Shown here: positions 38,843 through 47,534 of the stretch, in pieces
Position numbering within the stretch: the first letter of the stretch is position 1
Layout of the letters: each line of letters starts with the position of its first letter
Assembly (NCBI RefSeq): GCF_024666615.1
Contig: NZ_CP088297.1
Coordinates: 2,604,001 to 2,668,000, forward strand
From: Aquabacterium sp. J223
GTDB taxonomy: Bacteria > Pseudomonadota > Gammaproteobacteria > Burkholderiales > Burkholderiaceae_C
DNA length: 64,000 nt
Direction of reading: 5' to 3'
Translations under genes and position numbers: made by a program
The notes under the pieces: generated by a model
What the model saw: the letters and a program-made list of their open reading frames with translations, nothing else
The model's database searches: none
What the model was told of the DNA's origin: nothing

Positions 38843-40598
38843 CGGCCGTCTCCGGCCGGCCGCTTCTCGACCAGGCAGCGGCCGATCACCAGCGCGTCCA
38901 GCGGCGTGGAGAAGAAGGCGTTGATGGCGTCCTTCGGGCTGCAGACCATGGGCTCGCCGCGCACGTTGAAGCTGGTGTTGACCAGCACCGGCACGCCGGT
39001 GCGCGCCTGGAAGGCCTTCAGCAGCGCGTGGTAGCGGGGGTTGATCTCCGCCGTGACCGTCTGCACCCGCGCCGTGTGGTCGGCGTGGCAGACGGCGGGG
39101 ATGCGCGCCGCCTGCTCCGGCTTCACGTCGTAGATGAACAGCATGAAGCGGGCCTTGCCGCCGTTGGCCTCGGCCGGCGTGAACCAGTCGGCCAGGTCCT
39201 CCTCGGCGATGACCGGTGCCACCGGGCGAAAGTCCTCGCGGTCCTTCAGTTCGTTCAGCCGCTGCTGCATCTCGGGCTTCAGCGGCGAGGCGAGGATGCT
39301 GCGCGCGCCCAGCGCCCGCGGGCCGAACTCCATGCGGCCCTGGAACCAGCCGATGACCTGGTCGCGTGCCAGCAGCTCGGCGGTCTCGGCGGCCACGTCG
39401 TCCAGCACGCGGTAGGGGATCTTCGACCAGCGCAGCAGCTGCTCGACCTCGTCGTCGCCGTACTGCGGACCCCAGTAGGCATGCTCCATGGCCCACGCCC
39501 GGGGCGCTGGGGCCGAGGCGGTCGCCCGCTGCCGTGCGTCCACCCACAGCGCGGCGCCGAGCGCGGTGCCGGCATCGCCCGCCGCCGGCTGCACCCACAC
39601 CTCGTCGAAGAGGCCGGCGTCGCGCAGCCGGGCGTTCATCACGCAGTTCAGCGCCACGCCGCCGGCCATGGCCAGGTGGCGCTCGCCGCTGGCCCGCCGC
39701 AGCCAGCGCGCCAGTTCGATGGCGGTCTCTTCCAGCGCCCGCTGCAGCGAGGCGGTGAGGTCGAAGTGCCGCTGCTCCAGCGGCCCGCCGCGCGCGCGCG
39801 GGGGCCGAACAGCGCCACCGGGTCGAAGGCGTCGATGCGGTATTGGCCGTCCTCGCCGACGTGGATCAACGAGCGGAACGTGTCGAGGTGCTTGGGCTCG
39901 CCCATCGCCGCCAGCGCCATCACCTTGTACTCGTCGCTGGAGTGCAGGAAGCCCAGGTACGAGGTGATGCGCTCGTACAGCAGGCCGAGCGAGTGGGGCA
40001 TCAGCACGTCGCCGAAGCGCTCATACCGGCCGTCCTTGAACCGGCCGTAGCTCGTCGTCGCTTCTTCGCCCCGGCCGTCCAGCGTCATCACCGCGCATCG
40101 CTCGAAGGGCGAGGCGAGGTAGGCGCTGGCCTGGTGGCAGAGGTGGTGGTCGACGAAGTGCCACCGGTAGGGGCCGTCGTGGCGGACGCCGGCGAAGCGC
40201 TGCCTCAGGTGGTGCGGCGCGCCCGACGCCAGCTGCCGCGGCGCGTTCAGGATGTAGCTGGCGAACAGCGGGTCCCACGGGTTCTCCCAGTCGCCCTTGT
40301 CGCCGGCGCTGGGCTGCAGCGGCAGCGTCATGGTGTCGCCCTTCAGCCGTTCGCGGATGAAGCGCTGCGGGTCGTAGCTGTAGGCCACGTGGTCCACCTC
40401 GGCCAGCGTGACCCCCGCCTCGGCCAGGCAGTGGTCGATGGCGTTGAAGGGCAGCTCCCAGGCGGTGAAGGGCAGGGGCCGCTTGGCGTGCTTGATGCCG
40501 GTGAAGCGCTCCTCCTCGGAGGCGGCGACCAGCCGGCCGTCGACCACCAGGGCGGCCGACGAATCGTGGAAGGCGGCGTTGAGGCCGAGGGTGATCAT
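38839..40598 (-). CDS. carbamoyltransferase, NodU/TobZ family (apparent frameshift)
   Basis: Transfers a carbamoyl group from carbamoyl phosphate to a hydroxyl, here presumably a sugar of the glycan made by the neighbours. The N-terminal Kae1-like domain shows LGLNAAFHDSSAALVVDGRLVAASEEERF, DHHLCHQASAYLASPFE and YKVMALAAMGEP; the C-terminal part shows MAGGVALNCVMNARL, GRMEFGPRALGARSILA and NTSFNVRGEPMVCSP. The frame breaks near 39798-39802 (five G on the + strand, six expected) in a CG-rich stretch. The joined product is about 586 residues. Stop overlaps the GT2 start. Confidence 0.9.
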
Positions 40599-41770
40599 GC
40601 AAGGCTCCGGGCTTCGGTCATTGGTGCGGCGGCACGGTGGTCGTCATCGGGCAGCAGGTCGAGCGCGGCCTGCAGCGCCTGTTCCACGCTGACGCGGGTG
40701 AGGCAGTGGTGGTGGCCCTCGGGGCAGACGCTGCGCAGGCAGTGCCGGCAGTCGACCGGGTGGCTCAGCACCTGAGCCTGCGCCATCCAGGGGGTGTGCT
40801 GCGGGTTGGTCAGCGCGTACAGCACCACCGTCGGCGTGCCCAGGGCGGCCGCCAGGTGCGCCGGCCCGCTGTTGTTGCCCACCAGCAGGTCGGCGCGGGC
40901 GATCAGCGCGGCCAGCTCGCCCAGCGACAGGGCGCCCGACCAGTCCAGCGATTCGCAGCGCATGGCGGCGCGCGCCTCGGCCACCAGCGGCCGCTCGTCC
41001 GGGCTGCCGGCGAAGACCACGGTCGCGCCGCGCGAGCGCACCAGGGCGTCGGCCAGGGCGCCGAAGCGCTCGGCCGGCCAGCGGCGCGACGCGGCGGTGG
41101 CGCCGGGCTGCACCAGCACCAGCGGCTGGTCCGGCAGGGTGGCCAGGCGACGCTCGATGGCCGCCTCGTCGGCGCGCCGCAGCGTGAAGCGCAGGCGGTC
41201 GTCCCCGCTGCGGCAGCCGACGGCCGCCACCAGGTCGAGCTGGCGGCGCACCTCATGGCGCACGGTGGCCCAGTCGGTGTCCGGCTCGCGCACCCAGTCG
41301 GTCAGCAGGCCGTAGGGGTTCTCGCGGCTGTGCGCCAGCCGCAGCGGCACACCGCCCAGGCGCAGGGCCAGCGCGGCGGGCAGGGCGCTCTGGGTGCAGA
41401 CGGTGAACACGACGGCCGCGTCGTAGCGGCCGTCGCGCAGCCGCTCGATCAGGCGCTGGTCGTCGTCGGCGTCGCAATCACGGCCCTGCGGCATCCACGA
41501 CGGCGCCTGCACCAGCCATTCGTCGACCCAGGGCAGGTGCGGCGCCAGGGCGGCGCCGGAGGCGGAGGTCAGCACGGCCAGGTGACGGCCCGGCCGGGCG
41601 GCCTTGAGCGCGGCCAGCGCGGGCGTCGTCATCAGCAGGTCGCCCAGGTTGTCCAGGCGGACCGCCAGCACCCGCTGGGCCGCGTCCCAGCCGGGCGTGC
41701 GCGGGGCGGCCAACGCGGTCGGCCGACGGGCCTGGGCGGGGTGGGCGAGGGTCGCGGCGGCCGGGCTCAA
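40595..41770 (-). CDS. glycosyltransferase family 9 (heptosyltransferase-like)
   Basis: A GT9 protein with RVLAVRLDNLGDLLMTTPALAALKAARP at the start of the fold, LVLVQPGATAASRRWP and LLVGNNSGPAHLAAALGTPTVVLYA in the donor domain, and a CRHCLRSVCPEGHHHC cysteine/histidine cluster near the end. The frame has no ATG before the conserved region; a TTG at 41770 overlapping the upstream stop (TTGA) is the best candidate and gives 391 residues, but an internal GTG is possible. Its stop overlaps the carbamoyltransferase ATG. Confidence 0.85.
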   Translation of the reverse strand: MSPAAATLAHPAQARRPTALAAPRTPGWDAAQRVLAVRLDNLGDLLMTTPALAALKAARPGRHLAVLTSASGAALAPHLPWVDEWLVQAPSWMPQGRDCDADDDQRLIERLRDGRYDAAVVFTVCTQSALPAALALRLGGVPLRLAHSRENPYGLLTDWVREPDTDWATVRHEVRRQLDLVAAVGCRSGDDRLRFTLRRADEAAIERRLATLPDQPLVLVQPGATAASRRWPAERFGALADALVRSRGATVVFAGSPDERPLVAEARAAMRCESLDWSGALSLGELAALIARADLLVGNNSGPAHLAAALGTPTVVLYALTNPQHTPWMAQAQVLSHPVDCRHCLRSVCPEGHHHCLTRVSVEQALQAALDLLPDDDHRAAAPMTEARSLA

Positions 41771-42375
41771 AGTGGCAGGGCCGCCAGGGCCGGCGGCGCG
41801 TCGGTGGGACCGGCCGCGGCCGGCGCCTCGGCCCCGAGGATGGCCTCGGCCGCCTCGAGCAGCGTGCTGCAGCGGTGGTGCGGCGTGCGCAGCGGGCCGG
41901 GCAGCCATTCGGTCTCGTGGCCGACATCGAGCAGCACCGTTCGGCAGCCGGCGCGCCGTCCCGCTTCGACGTCGTGGAGGATGTCGCCGACCATCCACGA
42001 ACGGCGCAGGTCCAGCCGGTGGATCCGCGCCGCCTGCAGCAGCAGGCCCGGCGCCGGCTTGCGGCACGCACAGGTCAGGCTGCGGCCGTCCGCGCCGGGC
42101 GCGTGGGGGCAGGCGTGGAAGCCGTAGAGCCGGACGCCGTGCTCGGCCAGCCGTCCGACCAGGCCCTCGCGCAGGCGATCCAGGGCCTCGTGGTCGAACA
42201 AGCCGAGCGCGATGCCGGGCTGGTTCGTGACGACCAGCAGCGCGAAGCCCGCGGCCTGCAGCCGACGCAGGCCCTCGACGGCGTCGCGGGTGAAGACCAG
42301 GAGCGCCGGGTCGACGTTGTACGGCACGTCCTCGACCAGCGTCCCGTCCTTGTCCAGAAAGACGGCCGGCCGCAT
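41767..42375 (-). CDS. HAD-IIIA phosphatase, GmhB-like
   Basis: A 202-residue phosphatase related to D-glycero-D-manno-heptose-1,7-bisphosphate 7-phosphatase. It has the catalytic FLDKDGTLVEDVPYN motif, VVTNQPGIALG, the zinc-binding ACPHAPGADGRSLTCACRKP loop and the last HAD motif MVGDILHDVEAG. Together with two GT9 genes this points to heptose supply. The start overlaps the stop of the GT4 gene upstream (TGATG). Confidence 0.88.
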   Translation of the reverse strand: MRPAVFLDKDGTLVEDVPYNVDPALLVFTRDAVEGLRRLQAAGFALLVVTNQPGIALGLFDHEALDRLREGLVGRLAEHGVRLYGFHACPHAPGADGRSLTCACRKPAPGLLLQAARIHRLDLRRSWMVGDILHDVEAGRRAGCRTVLLDVGHETEWLPGPLRTPHHRCSTLLEAAEAILGAEAPAAAGPTDAPPALAALPL

Positions 42376-43742
42376 CACTTGGCGATCAGGCTCGCCGCCT
42401 CGGCGGCGACCACCACGCCGGGCAGCATCGCGGCCGCGGCGGCCACCGCACCGGTGGCCAGGCTGCCGCCGTGGCTGCTGTCGTGGACCAGCGTCAGGTG
42501 GCGGCGGCGCGGCGCCTGCGGTGCGGGCAGCCGGCGCAGGCCCTGCAGCAGCTGCTGCGTCACCTGTTCCCAGGTGAACATCATCTGCGCGCGGCGGATG
42601 CCGGCGATGCCCATCGCCCGGGCCACGGCCGGCCGCTGCTGCAGCAGCGCCAGGTGCTCGGCCAGCGCATGCGGCGCGTGCGGCGGCACGAGGTAGCCGG
42701 TCAGGCCGTCGACCACCGAGTACTGGATGCCGCCCACCGCGCTGCCGATCACCGGCGTGCCGCAGGCCATCGCCTCCAGCGGGGTGATGCCGAACGGTTC
42801 GTACCACGGCGTGGTGACGAAGACGTCGGCGGCGCAGTAGTAGGCCCGCAGCTGCTCGCGCTGCCGGCGGCCGGTGAAGGTCACGCGGGACGCGATGCCC
42901 AGGTGCTCGGCGATGGCCTGCAGGCGGCCGATCTCCGGCGTGGACAGCGGGTCGGGCGTGTCGGCTTCGCCGCCGACGACGAGCAGGCGCGAGGGGCGGT
43001 CGCCGGGCAGCAGCGCCATCGCGCGCACCACGTTCTCCACCCCCTTGCGCGGCACCATGCGGCCGAGCTGCAGCACGATGAATTCGTGCGGGTCCAGACC
43101 CAGGCGCCGGCGCGCCTGCTCACGCGACATCGGCGAGAACTCGCCGGCGTCGAAGCCGCAGGGGACCATCACGATGCGCCGCGGGTCGGCGCCGTAGAGC
43201 CGTTGCAGGTCGAGCTGGTCCTGCGGGCATTCCGCCACCAGCAGGTCGGCCTCGCGCACCAGCGTGCGCTCGATGTCGATGCGCTCGGCGGGAAAGGTGT
43301 CGGCCTCGCGCTGGTGCTCGCGCCGGACCAGACCCAGGGCATGGAAGGTGACGGCGAAGGGCAGGCCGAGGCGCTGCTTCAACCGCAGCGCCACCCAGCC
43401 CGACATGAAGAAGTTGGCGTGGACCGCGTCGTAGCCCAGGCGGCCCTGCACGCGACACAGCCGCTCCATCGCCTGCGCGAAGGCCGGCATGTGGCGCAGC
43501 AGCTGCTCCTTGGGCACGAAGGCGGCCGGACCGGCCGCGATGTGCATCACCCGCAGGCCGGGCTGCACCTGCACCACCGGCGGCTGCCGCGGGTCGTCGC
43601 GGCGGGTGAAGACATCGACCTGGTGGCCTTGTTCGACCAGGCAACGCGCGACCTGCGCGACGTAGATGTTCTGGCCTCCGGAGTCCACGCCGCCGAGGGC
43701 CGCAAGCGGCGATGCGTGTTCGCTGATCAGCGCAATTCTCAT
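42375..43742 (-). CDS. glycosyltransferase family 4 (group 1)
   Basis: A 455-residue GT-B enzyme, first gene of the leftward glycan operon. The N-terminus MRIALISEHASPLAALGGVDSGGQNIYV matches the sucrose-synthase/mannosyltransferase-like branch; the donor domain has GRMVPRKGVENVVRAM and PWYEPFGITPLEAMACGTPVIGSAVGG with the retaining-enzyme glutamates. A 60-residue C-terminal extension is alanine-rich. The start at 43742 is divergent from the ABC-fusion gene. Confidence 0.9.
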   Translation of the reverse strand: MRIALISEHASPLAALGGVDSGGQNIYVAQVARCLVEQGHQVDVFTRRDDPRQPPVVQVQPGLRVMHIAAGPAAFVPKEQLLRHMPAFAQAMERLCRVQGRLGYDAVHANFFMSGWVALRLKQRLGLPFAVTFHALGLVRREHQREADTFPAERIDIERTLVREADLLVAECPQDQLDLQRLYGADPRRIVMVPCGFDAGEFSPMSREQARRRLGLDPHEFIVLQLGRMVPRKGVENVVRAMALLPGDRPSRLLVVGGEADTPDPLSTPEIGRLQAIAEHLGIASRVTFTGRRQREQLRAYYCAADVFVTTPWYEPFGITPLEAMACGTPVIGSAVGGIQYSVVDGLTGYLVPPHAPHALAEHLALLQQRPAVARAMGIAGIRRAQMMFTWEQVTQQLLQGLRRLPAPQAPRRRHLTLVHDSSHGGSLATGAVAAAAAMLPGVVVAAEAASLIAK

Positions 43743-43989
43743 GTTGCGGTCCCTGGTACTGCTGTTGCGGCCGAAGGGCAAACGTCGTGCCGCTTTTCGG
43801 TGCGCGCGGCGTCGGTTTTCGTGGCCCAGCGGGCACACCTGGACAGTGCTCGCCGGCCGCTTGGCGAGACCTCGCCGCCGCCCCGGGTGGTGCCCGGGGA
43901 GGCTTGGGGGCAGCGCGTCGGCGCGCTCGGTAAAGGCTGCCCGCGGCCCGTGCCGTGGCTTGGGCACAGGCATTGCCTTTGCGGCCGAG
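43743..43989. promoter_or_regulatory. divergent intergenic region between glycan operon and ABC fusion
   Basis: About 250 bp with no gene of its own, although the frame of the ABC fusion is open through it. Both transcription units must be driven from here. No clear promoter or operator was recognised. Confidence 0.4.
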
Positions 43990-46770
43990 ATGCAGCCTCG
44001 AACCCGCGTCGTCCTTTCCGGCCTCTGGGCCGCGGTGTGGCGCTTCAGGACGCGCACGCTGCTGGCCCTCGCGCTGCTGCTGGCGGCCAAGGCGGCCGCG
44101 GTGTCGGTGCCGCTGCTGCTCAAGGAGATCGTCGACCAGTTCAGCCGACCGGAGACGCTGACCGGGACGCTGCCGTTGCCGGCCGGCACCGCCGCGGTGA
44201 TGGTGCTGCCGGTGTTCCTGCTGCTGGGCTATGCGCTGCTGCGCTTCGTCACGACGCTGTTCAACGAGCTGCGCGACATCGTGTTCGCCCGCGTGACCCA
44301 GCGCACGATGATCGACTTCGCCGAGCGCAGCTTCGCCCACCTGCTGGCCTTGAGCGCGCGCTTCCACACCCGGCGCAACACCGGCTCCCTCATCCGCGAC
44401 CTGGAGCGCGGCACCGCCGGCATCGGCTTCCTGCTGGGCGCCGGTGTGTTCACCATCGTGCCGACGCTGGTCGAGTTCGTCGCCGTGCTGGTGGTGATGG
44501 CGCGCGGCTACAGCCTCTGGTTCACGCTCATCATCTTCGTCACCTTCGTCGTCTACGGCGGCTACACCACGACCATGACGCACCGGCGCGAGGTGCGCCA
44601 GCGCCGGGTCAACCAGATGGACTCCAGCGCCAACGGCCGCATGGTCGACACGCTGATGAACTACGAGACGGTGAAGGTGTACGCCCGCGAGCCGTTCGAG
44701 CGCCGGCGCTACGCCGACATCTGCGGCCTGTGGGTGGAGCACAGCGTGCGCAACCAGTACGCCTTGTCGGCCCTGCACATCGGGCAGAGCGCCATCATCG
44801 CCTGCGGTGTGGCGGCGGTGATGCTGCTGGCCGCGCAGCAGACGCTGCAGGGCGCGATGACGGTGGGCGACCTGGTGCTGGTCAACAGCTTCATCCTGCA
44901 GATCTGCCTGCCGCTGAATGCGCTGGGCTTCGTCTTCCGCGAGGCGCGCGATGCGCTGGTCAACACCGAGAAGCTGTTCGACCTGCTCGAGCAGCCGCCC
45001 GACATCGTCGACGCGCCGGGCGCGCGGCCGTTGGCGGTGAGCGGCGGCGGCATCGCCTTCGACGACGTGCAGTTCGCCTACGAGCCCGGCCGCCCCATCC
45101 TGCACGGCATCAGCCTGGCGGTGCCGGCGGGCAAGACGGTGGCGGTGGTCGGCGGCAGCGGCTCGGGCAAGAGCACGCTGGCGCGGCTGCTGCTGCGGCT
45201 GTACGAGCCGCAGGGCGGGCGCATCACCATCGACGGCCAGGACCTGCGCGAGGTGAGCCTGGCCTCGCTGCGCGACGCCATCGGCGTGGTGCCGCAGGAC
45301 ACAGTGCTGTTCAACGACAGCATCGCCTACAACATCGGCTACGGCCGCCCCGGCGCCTCCTTGAGCGAGATCATCGAGGCGGCCCGCGCGGCGCAGGTGC
45401 ACGAGTTCATCGAGAGCCTGCCCGAGGGCTACGACACGCTGGTCGGCGAGCGCGGCACCAAGCTGTCCGGCGGCGAGAAGCAGCGCATCGCCATCGCGCG
45501 GGCCTTCCTGAAGAACCCGCCGATCATGGTCTTCGACGAGGCGACCTCGGCGCTGGACACCCGGGCCGAGCGGGCCATCCAGGGCGAGCTGGACCGCATC
45601 GCGCAGGGCCGCTCGACGCTGATCATCGCCCACCGGCTGTCGACCATCGTCAACGCCGACGAGATCGTGGTGCTCGACCGCGGCCGCATCGTGGAGCGCG
45701 GGCGGCACGACGACCTGCTGGCGCTCGGCGGCCTGTACGCCCAGCTGTGGAGCCTGCAGCGCCAGCAGCAGCAGGTGGAGCGGCTGGAACGCCGGCTGGC
45801 GCAGCAGCCGGTCAACCTGGCACTGCTCATCGGCCAGGCCATCGACGGCCTGCGCGAGGCCATCGAGGCGCGTGGCGTGCAGCTCTACACCGACCTCGAC
45901 CTCGACAACGCCGGCGTCACCGGCGACCCCGGCACGTTGGCGCAGGTGGTGCGCGAGGTGTGCATGCACGCGGTGCAGGCCACGCCGGTGGACGGCCGCA
46001 TCCAGCTGGCGCTGGAGCGCCACGAGACCGACGTGCGCTTCTCGGTCACCGATGGCCGCCACGGGGCCGCCCCGGGGCAGCGGCTGCGCCTGGTGGGGAC
46101 CGGCGACGGCAGCACGCTGCACGGCCTGGACACCCCGCTCGACCCGCTGAGCCTGCGCTCGACGCTGGAGCGGCAGGGCGGCCGCTTCTACACCGAGCCG
46201 CCCACCGGCCAGCGCGGCATGCGCTACGTGATGGAACTGCCGCTGCGCGCGTTGAGCGGCGAGCCGGCGTCGCGACGGCCGGTGGAACCGTCGGTGCCGG
46301 GCGGCGTGCCGCTGGCGCCCGCGCCGCTGACCGGGCTGCAGGTGCTGTGCATCGACGACCGCGCCGACGCCCGCGAATCGCTGGAGCTGCTGCTGCAGGC
46401 CGAGGGCGCGGCCACGGTGGCCTTCGCCAGCGGCAGCGCCGCGATCGCCTGGCTGGAGTCGCGGACCACCGCGCAGTGGCCGCACCTGATCGTCTGCGAC
46501 ATCGCGCTCGGCGAGGAGGACGGCCACGCCGTGATCCGCCGCGTGCGCCAGATCGAGGCCCAGCGCAAGGTGCCGCTGGAGCAGCGCATCCCGGCGGTGG
46601 CGCTGACCGGCCTGGCCCAGGCCGGCGACCGCATTCGCGCGCTGATGGCGGGCTTCCAGGTGCACCTGGCCAAGCCGGTGGCGCCCGACGCCCTGATCGC
46701 CGCGCTGCTGGAGCTGTCCGGCCGGCGCGGCCCGCCGTCGTCGGGCCACCCGCGCGAAGCCGTGGCCTGA
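43990..46770 (+). CDS. Atm1/HMT1-type ABC exporter fused to a histidine-kinase-like ATPase relic and a receiver domain
   Basis: A 926-residue fusion. Residues about 15-310 form a six-helix ABC exporter membrane domain of the Atm1/HMT1 branch (TTLFNELRDIVFARVTQRTM, FHTRRNTGSLIRDLERG, NYETVKVYAREPFERRRY). Residues about 350-590 are a complete ABC ATPase: Walker A GGSGSGKST (near 389), LSGGEKQR (near 492), Walker B with D516 E517, and the H-loop AHRLST. Residues about 605-755 look like a degraded HATPase_c domain: an N-box-like EVCMHAVQATP and a GGRFYTEPPTGQRGMRY-LPL end, but no HisKA domain and the key asparagine is replaced. Residues 783-910 are a receiver domain with D789, D790, phosphoacceptor D837, T873 and K895. 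The ATG at 43990 gives the normal exporter N-terminus; upstream in-frame sequence is not conserved-looking. Confidence 0.88.
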   Translation: MQPRTRVVLSGLWAAVWRFRTRTLLALALLLAAKAAAVSVPLLLKEIVDQFSRPETLTGTLPLPAGTAAVMVLPVFLLLGYALLRFVTTLFNELRDIVFARVTQRTMIDFAERSFAHLLALSARFHTRRNTGSLIRDLERGTAGIGFLLGAGVFTIVPTLVEFVAVLVVMARGYSLWFTLIIFVTFVVYGGYTTTMTHRREVRQRRVNQMDSSANGRMVDTLMNYETVKVYAREPFERRRYADICGLWVEHSVRNQYALSALHIGQSAIIACGVAAVMLLAAQQTLQGAMTVGDLVLVNSFILQICLPLNALGFVFREARDALVNTEKLFDLLEQPPDIVDAPGARPLAVSGGGIAFDDVQFAYEPGRPILHGISLAVPAGKTVAVVGGSGSGKSTLARLLLRLYEPQGGRITIDGQDLREVSLASLRDAIGVVPQDTVLFNDSIAYNIGYGRPGASLSEIIEAARAAQVHEFIESLPEGYDTLVGERGTKLSGGEKQRIAIARAFLKNPPIMVFDEATSALDTRAERAIQGELDRIAQGRSTLIIAHRLSTIVNADEIVVLDRGRIVERGRHDDLLALGGLYAQLWSLQRQQQQVERLERRLAQQPVNLALLIGQAIDGLREAIEARGVQLYTDLDLDNAGVTGDPGTLAQVVREVCMHAVQATPVDGRIQLALERHETDVRFSVTDGRHGAAPGQRLRLVGTGDGSTLHGLDTPLDPLSLRSTLERQGGRFYTEPPTGQRGMRYVMELPLRALSGEPASRRPVEPSVPGGVPLAPAPLTGLQVLCIDDRADARESLELLLQAEGAATVAFASGSAAIAWLESRTTAQWPHLIVCDIALGEEDGHAVIRRVRQIEAQRKVPLEQRIPAVALTGLAQAGDRIRALMAGFQVHLAKPVAPDALIAALLELSGRRGPPSSGHPREAVA

Positions 46771-46803
46771 GCCCCGTCATCCACCGTTCCCTCCAAGGAC
46801 ACC

Positions 46804-47286
46804 ATGCCCAGCCATTTCGCCGACCGCAGCGCCGCCGAGCGCGCCTTGCAGCTTGCCCTGCCCCTGATCGAGCCGCTGATGGCGGTGCCCGAGGTCTGCG
46901 GCTCCGGCTTCCTCTACCTCGTGGTGATGGACCCGGCGCTCGGCCCCGCCGAGGCCCGCTTCGAAGACGCCATCCTGCTCGAGCACGCGGTGGGCGACCG
47001 CGCCCGGTGGGATGCCGACTACGCGGCCTTCGCGCATGGCAAGGCCCGCCTGGCCTGGCGCGAGCGCCACGACGGCCGCGACGTGCAGCAGCAGCCCTGG
47101 CGGCTGCGCGAGGGCGACTCGCTGCTCGCCGGCGCGGTGGTGCTGGACGGCATCGTCGTCGCCGCCAGCGGTGCCCATGCGCAGTGGGACGAGGCCTTCG
47201 CCACCACGCTGGCCGCCTGCCTGAAGGCGGTGGCGCGCGACCGCCACGAGCAGGCGCTGAAGGCCGGCCAGCTCGTCGCCGGCTAG
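46804..47286 (+). CDS. possible HbpS/GlcG-like (heme-degrading-fold) protein
   Basis: A 160-residue soluble protein, 33 bp after the ABC fusion with an AAGGA ribosome site, so probably cotranscribed. The pattern AERALQLALPLIEP, YLVVMDP, FAHGKARLAW and SLLAGAVVLDGIVVAASGAHAQWDEAFATT resembles, weakly, the GlcG/HbpS family (lysine-alanine helix, then VDGxVVGAxGVSG...DE). HbpS proteins bind heme and report redox stress to a two-component system. No heme ligand can be named. It may also be an unrelated family. Confidence 0.5.
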   Translation: MPSHFADRSAAERALQLALPLIEPLMAVPEVCGSGFLYLVVMDPALGPAEARFEDAILLEHAVGDRARWDADYAAFAHGKARLAWRERHDGRDVQQQPWRLREGDSLLAGAVVLDGIVVAASGAHAQWDEAFATTLAACLKAVARDRHEQALKAGQLVAG

Positions 47287-47534
47287 ACCAGACCTCGGCC
47301 CAACGGGCTTAGCGCCGCCGCGCTGATCCCCGTTTCAGGAGCCGTGTGCCTTACGGCAAAGGGCCGATGCGAGAAACTCTCATGGTCTTGGTGCGGGGAC
47401 GCTAGCGGTCACCCGCCTGAACCAGGGTCAGGCGACACTCCCGCGCACGGTTGGTGTGAGGCAGGCCGCCATGAAGGTCGTCTGGTAGGGGATGATACGC
47501 CAGCGTATTCTTAGACATCATCTGTGGAAAAGAA
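47287..47534. other. intergenic region at the start of a low-GC segment
   Basis: About 250 bp without a supported gene, where base composition drops from about 70% to near 50% GC. A short inverted repeat ATACG-CCAG-CGTAT lies at 47495-47508, just upstream of the next start codon, and could be a regulatory site. Confidence 0.35.
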
